Shown: one piece after another, positions 1 through 6,879 of the stretch
Numbering within the stretch: the first letter of the stretch is position 1
Layout of the letters: the number at the start of each line of letters is the position of its first letter
NCBI GenBank assembly: GCA_937923945.1
Contig: CALDWC010000152.1
Coordinates: 1 to 7,825 of the forward strand
Length of the DNA: 7,825 nt
Source: an uncultured Treponema sp.
GTDB taxonomy: Bacteria > Spirochaetota > Spirochaetia > Treponematales > Treponemataceae
Direction: 5' to 3'
Notes under the pieces: generated by a model
What the model was told of the DNA's origin: nothing
Databases searched by the model: none
What the model saw: the letters and a program-made list of their open reading frames with translations, nothing else
Made by a program: the position numbers and the translations under genes

Positions 1-58
1 GCAATTTAGCTGCCACGGAAATCAAGTTTGTAGAATCATTTTAATACTGTATGAAAAC

Positions 59-132
59 GCTGATTAAAGGCTTGTCGCCGGTTTTTAAGGTCATGAAAGA
101 CAACCGTAATTGGCGATTGAAGCAATCAGTGC
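59..132 (+). repeat. Dispersed 74-nt hairpin repeat, copy A
   Basis: This stretch matches the reverse complement of 6952-7025 at 71 of 74 positions with no gaps. The differences are at 75 (t versus a) and at 122-123 (gc versus tt). Its ends are inverted: CGCTGATT at 58-65 can pair with AATCAGTG at 124-131, with one G-U pair, closing a long loop. It ends five bases beyond the helicase stop codon (138-140), so it would lie in the 3' untranslated region of that mRNA. On the plus strand it is open from ATG 51 to TGA 180-182 (43 codons), with internal peptide MKDNRNWRL. No ribosome binding site precedes ATG 51, and the frame runs antisense into the helicase gene, so I do not call it a gene. The repeat identity is certain; its nature (MITE-like, REP-like or relic coding unit) is inference. 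Confidence 0.9.
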
Positions 133-137
133 GCACC

Positions 138-2501
138 TTAAAACCCGTATCCGCCCTCCGGAACATCGACAATCTCCAATGATGCGACATTGTACGCCGG
201 TAAAAAAACTTTTCGCTCGCCGCTTTCAAATCGCACTTCGATAACGTGTTCACCGCTGATAATGTCGCTTGAAATTATTTTACCGAATCCGGAATCATCG
301 CTGTACACGATAACTCCTTTTTTCCACTTCGTTTCGGTTTCAGACAGCGCTTTTTTCGCAGCGGACGGAATCATTTTTGGAAATGACGAACCGGTTTTTT
401 TTAGCTTTGAAAAAGAAGGTGCCGCACTATCCGCATAATTGCGCACGGTAATCAACGCAGGATCAATTTCATCAATAAAGCGGCTTAAATCCATGTATGA
501 AAAACGCCCTGCCCACATGCGGTTTTCAACTGCCGTCATAAACAATGTCTGTTTTGCGCGCGTGCATGCAACATACATCAGGCGTCGCTCTTCTTCAATA
601 TCCGCTTCTTCACCGCTTTTCGTTATCGGAAAAATATTTTCTTCCAAGCCGGTAATCACCACGTTGGGAAATTCCAAACCCTTTGTGCCGTGCACCGTAA
701 TCAATGTTACCGCATCGGTTACAGTTTCATCATCGGTTGTACTTGCATCGAGCGAAAGCGTTTCCAAAAAACTGCTCACCCCCTCAGTACTCAGTTCAAA
801 ACTTACCGCCATCGTAACCAACTCCTGCAAGTTACTCAACTTTTGGCTATCCGAAATTTCGTCTTGACTTTTATGGTAATTGGCGAGTTTCGAAATAATC
901 AGCGCAGCTGCAACAAATTGCGAAAGACCGGAACTGAATTGCAACATTGTTTTTTCATCTCCGAGCGCTGCGTCAAATTTTTTTTCCATGAGCATCTTCC
1001 GTAAAGAAAAAACCGTGGTAAAAAAACGTTCCGCTTCCCGTTTTATTTTCTTTGAAAGTGATGTTGCCGCAATATTGGTGTGTATTCGATGCTGCAAAAC
1101 GGTATCGTCGAAAACATCATCAACTGCGCCGACATTGTTTCCCGCAAGATGCTCCGAATCCGTTTTCTCAAAATTCAGTGCGAGGGCTTCATGCGGCTCC
1201 GGTTCATGCGAAGACGGCGCAAAGCTGCGGTTCATCGCCGCAAGAATTTTATCCTGCGAAACCGGACCGATACCGCGGAGCGGCTTATTGATAATTCGCC
1301 TGAAAGAAACTTCATCTTTGATATTCACCGTAAAACGTAAAAGTGCGATACTGTCTTTAATTTCTTCACGCTCATAAAACTTCAGTGAACCGACAACTTT
1401 ATACGGAATATGATCTTTTAAAAAAGCGGTTTCAAAATTACGCGATTGATAATTCGTCCGGTAAAGAATCGCCCAATCGGAATACTTTTTTTTGTTTCGC
1501 TGTACATCGTTATAAATCAATTCAATCACCCGCTCGGCTTCCATCGTTTGATTTGCTTCAACAAACAAAATCGGTTTAATGCCCGCACTGCGCGTTGCTT
1601 GCAGCGTTTTTCCCAGCCGTCCGTCATTATGTTTGATAATCGAATTTGCAACGTTGAGTATCTGCGGTGTTGAACGGTAGTTTTTTTCCAGCTTGATAAT
1701 CTGCGTGTGCGCAAATGTATGTTGAAAACTTAAAATGTTTGAAACACTTGCACCGCGAAATTTATAGATTGACTGATCGTCATCGCCGACTACACACAAA
1801 TACGTTTTTTCTGAAGTCAACTCTTTCAGTAATTCCATCTGCGCAATATTGGTATCCTGAAATTCGTCAACGAGAATAACACTAAAAAAATTGTGCACGT
1901 GTTTTTTAATGTCCGCATTCGTTTTTAAGCACTGCGCCGGAAGCATGATCAAATCTCCGAAATCGGCATTGCCGGTGTCCCGCAATTTTTTTTGGTAGGC
2001 AGTATATTGCACTTTGATGTCGGCATACGGAGAATTTACGGTAATATCTTCCGGAAAAATAAAATCATCTTTTGCCCGCGATATTTTCCGCTGCCATTTT
2101 TTTATTGTTTGTTTATCTGTTCCGGGAAAACAGGTTCCCAATAACGTTGCGCTGTCGCTGTCATCGTAAATGGAAAAATTTTGTGCAAGATCATTTGCTG
2201 CATAAAACTTCCGTAAAAACCAAGCTCCGAATGCGTGAAACGTTTTTATACTCGACTGCGAACTTTCCGACACCAGCGCGGTTGCCCGTTCGTACATTTC
2301 CCGTGCCGCTTTGTTTGTAAACGTTACCGCAAGAATTTTGAACGGCGGGACTCCGTTTGCAATGAGGTACGCAATTTTTGTGGTAATCACCTTTGTTTTG
2401 CCTGCACCCGCACCCGCTAGAATTAAAAGCGGTGTCCCTTGATGTTTAACCGCTTGTCGTTGTTCGTCGTTTAAATGTTCCAGTACGTTTTCTAAATTCA
2501 T
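138..2501 (-). CDS. uvrD: UvrD/PcrA-type superfamily 1A DNA helicase
   Basis: ATP-driven 3'-5' DNA helicase of 787 residues; the family acts in nucleotide excision and mismatch repair and in clearing replication blocks. All SF1A motifs are visible: Q motif LNDEQRQAV (10-18), Walker A AGAGAGKT (29-36), Ia AVTFTNKAAREM (58-69), motif II VDEFQDTN (211-218), motif III VVGDDDQSIYKFRGA (237-251), motif IV LEKNYRST (271-278), motif V HGTKGLEFPNV (604-614) and motif VI EERRLMYVACTRAK (637-650). The C-terminal part (about 728-780) resembles the Tudor-like domain of UvrD/PcrA (GVIVYSDDSGFGKI... VRFESGERKVFLPAYNV). Its length and this tail favour the housekeeping enzyme over the shorter GajB type. The 2B region carries an acidic, low-complexity insert at about 424-480. 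The start at 2501 has only a weak GGA nine bases upstream. Four 8-base A tracts lie on its coding strand. uvrD versus pcrA cannot be settled from sequence alone. Confidence 0.96.
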   Translation of the reverse strand: MNLENVLEHLNDEQRQAVKHQGTPLLILAGAGAGKTKVITTKIAYLIANGVPPFKILAVTFTNKAAREMYERATALVSESSQSSIKTFHAFGAWFLRKFYAANDLAQNFSIYDDSDSATLLGTCFPGTDKQTIKKWQRKISRAKDDFIFPEDITVNSPYADIKVQYTAYQKKLRDTGNADFGDLIMLPAQCLKTNADIKKHVHNFFSVILVDEFQDTNIAQMELLKELTSEKTYLCVVGDDDQSIYKFRGASVSNILSFQHTFAHTQIIKLEKNYRSTPQILNVANSIIKHNDGRLGKTLQATRSAGIKPILFVEANQTMEAERVIELIYNDVQRNKKKYSDWAILYRTNYQSRNFETAFLKDHIPYKVVGSLKFYEREEIKDSIALLRFTVNIKDEVSFRRIINKPLRGIGPVSQDKILAAMNRSFAPSSHEPEPHEALALNFEKTDSEHLAGNNVGAVDDVFDDTVLQHRIHTNIAATSLSKKIKREAERFFTTVFSLRKMLMEKKFDAALGDEKTMLQFSSGLSQFVAAALIISKLANYHKSQDEISDSQKLSNLQELVTMAVSFELSTEGVSSFLETLSLDASTTDDETVTDAVTLITVHGTKGLEFPNVVITGLEENIFPITKSGEEADIEEERRLMYVACTRAKQTLFMTAVENRMWAGRFSYMDLSRFIDEIDPALITVRNYADSAAPSFSKLKKTGSSFPKMIPSAAKKALSETETKWKKGVIVYSDDSGFGKIISSDIISGEHVIEVRFESGERKVFLPAYNVASLEIVDVPEGGYGF

Positions 2502-2506
2502 AGCCG

Positions 2507-2543
2507 TAAATCCGAATATTTTACGATATACTTTAAATCCGAA
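2507..2543. promoter_or_regulatory. 10-bp direct repeat upstream of the helicase gene
   Basis: TAAATCCGAA occurs perfectly at 2507-2516 and 2534-2543, 27 bases apart, just upstream of the helicase start codon (2501). Read on the minus strand as TTCGGATTTA, the first copy would sit in the spacer of a weak promoter candidate (TTGTAT, 17 bases, TATCGT), and the second lies just before the start codon. It could be an operator or simply a short duplication. I do not recognise the motif. Confidence 0.25.
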
Positions 2544-2589
2544 AAATACAAGAGGTTTTTGAAAATACGCTTTGAGCTAAAACCGCATA

Positions 2590-2631
2590 GGAAACGCTGA
2601 TCAATTCTCGATTGAATTAATCAGTGCTTCC
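2590..2631 (+). repeat. Dispersed hairpin repeat, short copy C
   Basis: The core 2596-2627 (32 nt) keeps the two ends of the 74-nt repeat (GCTGAT and CGATTGAATTAATCAGTGC) and lacks 42 nt of the middle. It folds into a strong hairpin: GGAA 2590-2593 with TTCC 2628-2631, CGCTGAT 2595-2601 with ATCAGTG 2620-2626 (one G-U), AATTC 2603-2607 with GAATT 2614-2618, two single mismatches and a 6-nt loop. The same phase as in copies A and B is open here and ends in SRLN-stop, but no start codon is present. CATAGG lies on both sides (2586-2591 and 2632-2637), possibly a target-site duplication. Confidence 0.8.
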
Positions 2632-2639
2632 CATAGGGA

Positions 2640-2691
2640 CGCACCCCGCATTCCGGGAATTACTGCTGTCATCGTCCGGGAGCGGGGTGCG
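2640..2691. other. G+C-rich 52-nt hairpin
   Basis: A perfect 10-bp stem (2640-2649, CGCACCCCGC, with 2682-2691, GCGGGGTGCG) continues, after a small internal loop, into a second stem of six pairs (2652-2657 with 2675-2680, including two G-U pairs). The 17-nt loop spans 2658-2674. It lies between the Maf/DUF115 gene and the helicase gene, eight bases past hairpin repeat C. There is no T run beside it, so it is not a classical terminator. It could be an mRNA-stabilising or attenuating structure, or a second repeat family. It is clearly richer in G+C than the neighbouring intergenic DNA. Confidence 0.65.
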
Positions 2692-2764
2692 CTGCGGATG
2701 TGCGCTTTTAAATTTTCCCCGCACACCTAAGCTGCACCCATTTTCTTTTTGTGGTTTTTTGTTT

Positions 2765-2784
2765 AAACCGCACAAGCGGAGTTT
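2765..2784 (-). terminator. Weak terminator-like hairpin after the Maf/DUF115 gene
   Basis: On the minus strand CCGC (2779-2776), a TTGT loop and GCGG (2771-2768) form a 4-bp stem, extended by AAA/TTT with a two-base bulge. It begins four bases after the stop codon at 2784-2786. Only three Ts follow, so termination would be inefficient at best. On the plus strand the same stem is followed by AGTTTTAT. Confidence 0.28.
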
Positions 2785-4526
2785 TATACCGTATTCAGTT
2801 TTTCTAAAAACCGCTCCAACGAAGTGAGTATTACTTTGTTGTGATCGGTTCTTTGCGCAAAAAGTTTTTCTTCCGTTGCAGCATCGGTTTTCGCTTTTTG
2901 TAAAAGAGCGGCGGCACGGCGTAAAATATCGGCTCGCTCAAAACGCAGCGGTGTTTCATCCGATAAAATAAGCGGCGTTTTTTTGAAAAGTTTTTGTGTA
3001 GCCGGATTTGTAAAATGCGTTTTCGCAGTTTCAATCGGCACAGAGCAAACTCCTGCAATCTGCAATCCGTTTTGCGAAAAGGTATACACGCCAATGTTCG
3101 GTGCATCCGACGCAACGGCGCTTTCAAACCACCACGCGTACATTTGCATTCTGTGATCGGTGAGAACGGTTCCCGTATGTGCCGGATTATTTGACGGCGC
3201 CGAAAAAAGGTCTGCGCTAAAAATTGTTTTGGCGAGCTGCGTTTGTGCCGGATGAATGCGGAGCGACGTTTTGTGAGCCGCTTCTTCGAAAGTGCTACCG
3301 CGGAAGTGCGTTTGTTTTCCGTAAAAACTTAAATCAAGTCCTGAAAAATAAATTTCGTTCGCCCCTAAAAATTTCGCAAGGGAATACGCCGTTGTTGCAA
3401 CCGAACCACCCGACGGTAAAACCGGAAGCGATCCGAGCGGAAGCGGCGGTTGCAGTTCCTTAAAAAAAACTTCTTCAAGCGGCAAGCCTTGTGAAAATAA
3501 AAAAGTTGCTTCCGTTTCAAGCCGCACGCTGTGCGGAAATGTTGCCGCTTCCGCAACCAGTTTTATGTTTGAAAGCGGTACATGGCTCAAATGCAAAAAG
3601 TTAAAATATTGCGGATCGCCGGTTACGACAAAGTCGGGTACAATACCGCTTTTAAGGACAGCGCGTGTTGCCGTATCCACTGCAATGACGAGTATGTTTT
3701 TAAGCGGCATTTTTTTCAACGTGTGAAGATCCGCTTCCAAACTCGGTCCTCCTGCAAAAATTACCGCATGGCTTTTTTCAAATCGGTTTTCCAAACACGC
3801 AAGCGAATAAATGTTTGCAGGTTCTGCGGTATGCACCGACTCGCCGCATAAAAACAAAATATTTTTTATCAAGTTTTGAAACCACCGGCTAAAAAATTTT
3901 TGTGCCGTGTTCGCATTGATTGCACGGCGGGCTTTGTTCCGTTGCGCAAGCGTTTTAAATTCGGTATACCAGGCGGGTTGCACTGCTTCCGCCGTGCGCA
4001 AAAAAAACTCCGGCAGTTTTCGATTTGATTCTGTTCGCTGCGCTTGTAAAAAGTTGAGCACATCAATCGGCGATAACCCGACAAGGAGCGTCAAGCGTTC
4101 ATGAGAAAAAAAACGATCCAAGTTTCGGCTCGCCAAAAAAAGTAAAAATACAAACACGTCCGGTTCGATAATTACCGCTGCTGTTTTCCGATGCGTGTCA
4201 AAAAAGTTTTCAACGTGATAGCCTAAGCCTAAACCGAAAAAAACAAGACCGTGTTTTACTTCCGGCTGAGAAAAAAAAGAATCGTTTAGTATGGTTGTCG
4301 CTTCGGAAACGGAGTCATATTTTGAATGAAGATATTTTCCCCGAATCATCAGCGTCGATGCGTTTTGATTTTTTTTGCACGAAAGCATCGCATAGTCTTG
4401 CGGAATTTTTTCAAGTTGCGCTTTCGCATCTGATTTATTTTCAAGCTGCATTATGCGTGCAAGCTCAGGAAATCTTTTTTTAAAAAGTGCGATGTTATGA
4501 TACAACGTTTCAAAATCTAGGTGCAT
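2784..4526 (-). CDS. Maf/DUF115 family (MptE-like) motility-associated glycosyltransferase
   Basis: This 580-residue protein belongs to the family annotated as 6-hydroxymethylpterin pyrophosphokinase MptE-like or motility-associated factor (Maf). In flagellated bacteria these transfer nonulosonic acids such as pseudaminic or legionaminic acid to flagellin in the cytoplasm. An N-terminal Maf segment holds GLGLGYHVENFF (98-109). The DUF115 core holds FAGGPSLE (257-264), DTATRAVLKSGIVPDFVVTGD (284-304), SGGSVATTAYSLAKFLGA (372-389) and GLDLSFYGKQTHFRG (396-410), the usual family signatures. The C-terminus (about 515-580) is charged and helical. The start ATG 4526 is fixed by an in-frame stop only two codons upstream, which is the stop of the OLD gene; the best Shine-Dalgarno (TGAGG) lies 14 bases away, which is long. 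Translation may therefore depend on coupling. No flagellar or sugar-synthesis genes are nearby, so the flagellin target is inferred from the family. Confidence 0.88.
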   Translation of the reverse strand: MHLDFETLYHNIALFKKRFPELARIMQLENKSDAKAQLEKIPQDYAMLSCKKNQNASTLMIRGKYLHSKYDSVSEATTILNDSFFSQPEVKHGLVFFGLGLGYHVENFFDTHRKTAAVIIEPDVFVFLLFLASRNLDRFFSHERLTLLVGLSPIDVLNFLQAQRTESNRKLPEFFLRTAEAVQPAWYTEFKTLAQRNKARRAINANTAQKFFSRWFQNLIKNILFLCGESVHTAEPANIYSLACLENRFEKSHAVIFAGGPSLEADLHTLKKMPLKNILVIAVDTATRAVLKSGIVPDFVVTGDPQYFNFLHLSHVPLSNIKLVAEAATFPHSVRLETEATFLFSQGLPLEEVFFKELQPPLPLGSLPVLPSGGSVATTAYSLAKFLGANEIYFSGLDLSFYGKQTHFRGSTFEEAAHKTSLRIHPAQTQLAKTIFSADLFSAPSNNPAHTGTVLTDHRMQMYAWWFESAVASDAPNIGVYTFSQNGLQIAGVCSVPIETAKTHFTNPATQKLFKKTPLILSDETPLRFERADILRRAAALLQKAKTDAATEEKLFAQRTDHNKVILTSLERFLEKLNTV

Positions 4527-4532
4527 ACAATA

Positions 4533-6110
4533 TTATTCAACCTCAGTTGCTTCTAAAATAATTTTTCGGTAAATGTCCGGTATAAATTGCTCGGGAAGTT
4601 CATACGCCAGCTGATGCCAAAAAGAAATTCCCTTGCGCCGATTCAACTCGGATAGATACCAGAGTTTCATAATTTCTCTGTCGTGTGCATAATCGTCAAA
4701 AGACGGATTTGTGTTTGCAATCCGTGTCATCAACTTCTCATCGATAGGCAGGGTGTATTTTTCGATTTTCTTTTTGCAGTATAGTTCATCACGCATAGTG
4801 CGGGAAAAAAGTGCATTCCTTTCATGTTCAGTCGAAAACAAAAAAGAATCCAAAAGCGAAAAATGTTCAAGTGTTAATTTTTCTAAAAGCTCTTCTTCAA
4901 AATCGCGGAAGTGCGTCGTATATAAATGCGGCTTTTTATGTAACCGCGATTGAATTACGGCAAGGTCATCATCATCGCGGTCAACCATTCCGAGATTGTT
5001 TATTTTAAAAGCTTGCAAAATTTTCATCACTAAACTGACCGATGTTTTTCCGTCCGCTTTAATCACCAAAATACCGTACGTATCAAAATCGTTTCCGCCT
5101 AAAATTTTTTCGGCAAATTCCGGAATAGCGGCAAACTCGGAATCGCCTTCAACAACGATAACAAACTTTGCAAAAAACGCTTCTTTGAAATAAATAAAAT
5201 TTTTGAATAAATGTTTATCATTTTGCACATGGATATTTTCACCGCACACAACGGCACTTTTCCCGTTTGTTAAATAAAACCGTATGAACTGTTTGTAATC
5301 ATTTAATAAAATATTGGGAGAATGTGTCACAATAAAAACTTGTCCGTAAAAATGACGAATGTTCAATTCTTTTTTTAACACTTCCCGAAAAAAACTTTTT
5401 TCGTTGGTAATTATTTTATTGAGCGTGCGTACAATGGATCGCTGCATATACGGATGCAAATGAATTTCCAATTCATCAAATGCGAGCATAATCGGAATGT
5501 CGTACGTTTTTGTCCGCTTTTGTACTCCTGAGTAAAACGCCTCTTGTATTTTTTCTTTGCGCGTTTTACTCATTGAAAATATTTTTTCCAAAATGATAAA
5601 TTCAATCGACCGTAAAATTTTTTTCGACATATCCAGCGTTTCAAAACTTCCGTAATTTGCTTTGTAGTGTCGGTAAATTTTTCCGAAGTTTTCGAACCGC
5701 GAAAATTGAAACTGCACGCCCTGTTCAATGAGCGACGCATCGCGAAAAAAATTTACACATCGGATTGTTTCAACGGGGATTTTTCTTTTTGTTTTCGCAT
5801 CTTCATATACAATATTGGCATCGGGATTTTTTTGCACGGCAGTTATTTTTAAACGGTGTGCTTTTACGGAAAAAAGCGGCTTTTCAGAAGGTGATAGCTG
5901 TAGCGTAAAATCAATGCGGATCGATTTTTCAATATCGTAAAAATCATGTTCGGAAAAGCGGGTCGTAGAAAAAAGTGCTTCAAGCAAATCAATAAAATTG
6001 CTCTTTCCTAAATTGTTTTCCCCGATGATAAAATTGAGTTCATCATTAAACACAAACTCCAGATTACCGAGGTTACGATAATTGTCAATTTTAATCGAAA
6101 CGAGTTTCAT
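4533..6110 (-). CDS. OLD-family ATPase with C-terminal TOPRIM nuclease domain
   Basis: A 525-residue protein with an ABC/SMC-type ATPase joined to a TOPRIM domain, the layout of OLD (overcoming lysogenization defect) nucleases. The ATPase shows a RecF-like N-terminus, Walker A GENNLGKS (30-37), Walker B IMLAFDELEIHLHP (207-220) with D212/E213, and the H-loop VTHSP (261-265). I see no clear LSGGQ-type signature. The TOPRIM part shows VVEGDSEFAAIPEFA (319-333, metal-binding E321), KADGKTS (351-357) and GMVDRDDDD (374-382, D377 and D379). Members act in phage exclusion, Gabija defence (GajA) or DNA repair; DNA cleavage here is inferred. The tail 450-525 is not recognised. It starts at the ATG that overlaps the stop of a possible 17-codon leader frame, and is followed after six bases by the Maf/DUF115 gene. 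The only ribosome binding hint is GGTG eight bases upstream. Confidence 0.9.
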   Translation of the reverse strand: MKLVSIKIDNYRNLGNLEFVFNDELNFIIGENNLGKSNFIDLLEALFSTTRFSEHDFYDIEKSIRIDFTLQLSPSEKPLFSVKAHRLKITAVQKNPDANIVYEDAKTKRKIPVETIRCVNFFRDASLIEQGVQFQFSRFENFGKIYRHYKANYGSFETLDMSKKILRSIEFIILEKIFSMSKTRKEKIQEAFYSGVQKRTKTYDIPIMLAFDELEIHLHPYMQRSIVRTLNKIITNEKSFFREVLKKELNIRHFYGQVFIVTHSPNILLNDYKQFIRFYLTNGKSAVVCGENIHVQNDKHLFKNFIYFKEAFFAKFVIVVEGDSEFAAIPEFAEKILGGNDFDTYGILVIKADGKTSVSLVMKILQAFKINNLGMVDRDDDDLAVIQSRLHKKPHLYTTHFRDFEEELLEKLTLEHFSLLDSFLFSTEHERNALFSRTMRDELYCKKKIEKYTLPIDEKLMTRIANTNPSFDDYAHDREIMKLWYLSELNRRKGISFWHQLAYELPEQFIPDIYRKIILEATEVE

Positions 6111-6160
6111 GATAGTACACCGTATGTTTTTCGAAAAATTTTCGCAAACTTGATTTTCAT
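6107..6160 (-). CDS. Possible 17-residue leader peptide coupled to the OLD gene
   Basis: A short frame, MKIKFAKIFRKTYGVLS, begins at ATG 6160-6158 and stops at TGA 6109-6107. It overlaps the OLD start codon by two bases in the arrangement ATGA. Its ribosome binding site is better than that of the OLD gene: GGAG at 6169-6166, five bases before the ATG. The peptide is strongly basic (five Lys, one Arg, no acidic residues). Such an arrangement is typical of translational coupling. It may be a regulatory leader, a true microprotein, or chance. No homology is recognised. Confidence 0.42.
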   Translation of the reverse strand: MKIKFAKIFRKTYGVLS

Positions 6161-6210
6161 TATTTCTCCGCCGCTAAACTCTGAAGAATTTATTTTCTCG
6201 AATCTAATCG

Positions 6211-6861
6211 TCAGCGTTGCCGACCGGCATATCGGCGAATAAAAAAATAGAAAAGACCTGTCACAAAATATAATCCGGCAAGTATCGCCAGCGCTGGTAT
6301 TTCGGGTATAAAAGCAAATAGGATTCCTCCCAGCAAAAATGCAAAGATGCTGATAAGATAAAAGAATGAAAACCGTAGTTTTGTTTTATTCCCGCGTATT
6401 GCCATTCCGATTCCGAACGCAGCGTCCGTTAAATATCCGGTGACATGCGTGGTGCGAACAATTGCATTGTCATAGGACATGAACATACCGTTTTGTAAAC
6501 CGGCGGTTATCGCTAGCAGCAGCACTTTGAAAAAAACATCGACTGCGGGACTCATCGTTACCGTAATCAAAAGCGTACAGCACATCAAAATGAGACCGTA
6601 TCGTTTTTTCAGCGTAAAGCTTCTTTGATAAAATAAAAGACCTGCAATAAAAGCTCCGAAAAAAAAGCCGCCGATTGCGACAGCGGTTTTCAACAAACTG
6701 TCGATATTTGCATTTGAAAAAGTTACGGCGAGCTGTGACGTATTTCCCGTATGATGAGTAACCGGCACCGCAAAAAAACGTATTGCACATACATTCAAAG
6801 CGCCTGCGATAAAGCTCAGCGCAATAACCCATACTTTCAAAAACGGCTTCGAAACTTTCAT
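6211..6861 (-). CDS. DUF1275 / YoaK-like integral membrane protein
   Basis: A hydrophobic protein of 216 residues from ATG 6861 (217 if the adjacent ATG 6864 is used). The family has unknown, possibly transport-related function in the inner membrane. About six membrane segments are visible, including VWVIALSFIAGALNVCAI near the start, VAIGGFFFGAFIAGLLF, LILMCCTLLITVTM, FYLISIFAFLLGGILFAFI and ALAILAGLYFVTGLFYFFI. Family hallmarks are HHTGNTSQLAV, AGLQNGMFMSY and RTTHVTGYLTDAAFG. The frame is open to 6903, but that extension contains a promoter -10 box (6880-6885), so the later ATG is preferred. GGTGG at 6873-6869 lies seven bases before ATG 6861. It is separated from the OLD gene by about 100 bases with no terminator visible, so read-through is possible. 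Confidence 0.88.
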   Translation of the reverse strand: MKVSKPFLKVWVIALSFIAGALNVCAIRFFAVPVTHHTGNTSQLAVTFSNANIDSLLKTAVAIGGFFFGAFIAGLLFYQRSFTLKKRYGLILMCCTLLITVTMSPAVDVFFKVLLLAITAGLQNGMFMSYDNAIVRTTHVTGYLTDAAFGIGMAIRGNKTKLRFSFFYLISIFAFLLGGILFAFIPEIPALAILAGLYFVTGLFYFFIRRYAGRQR

Positions 6862-6879
6862 CATGTTACCACCGTAAAG

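Noticed and set aside
51..182. Plus-strand 43-codon frame through repeat A
   Set aside because: No ribosome binding site, antisense to the helicase end, and the extension past the repeat follows only from two substitutions that remove the stop. Kept as part of the repeat finding, not as a gene.
880..1377. Plus-strand frame of 165 codons inside the helicase gene
   Set aside because: It is antisense to conserved helicase coding sequence, shows no domain and has no ribosome binding site; a shadow frame.
2624..2827. Plus-strand 67-codon frame in the helicase-Maf/DUF115 gap
   Set aside because: It covers the G+C-rich hairpin, runs antisense into the Maf/DUF115 gene end, lacks a ribosome binding site and has no recognisable domain. 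It could be a repeat-borne frame but is not supported as a gene.
138..6110. Calling 4533-6110 plus 138-2501 a Gabija system
   Set aside because: The helicase has the length and C-terminal Tudor-like domain of housekeeping UvrD/PcrA, another gene intervenes, and the gap holds repeats and hairpins.
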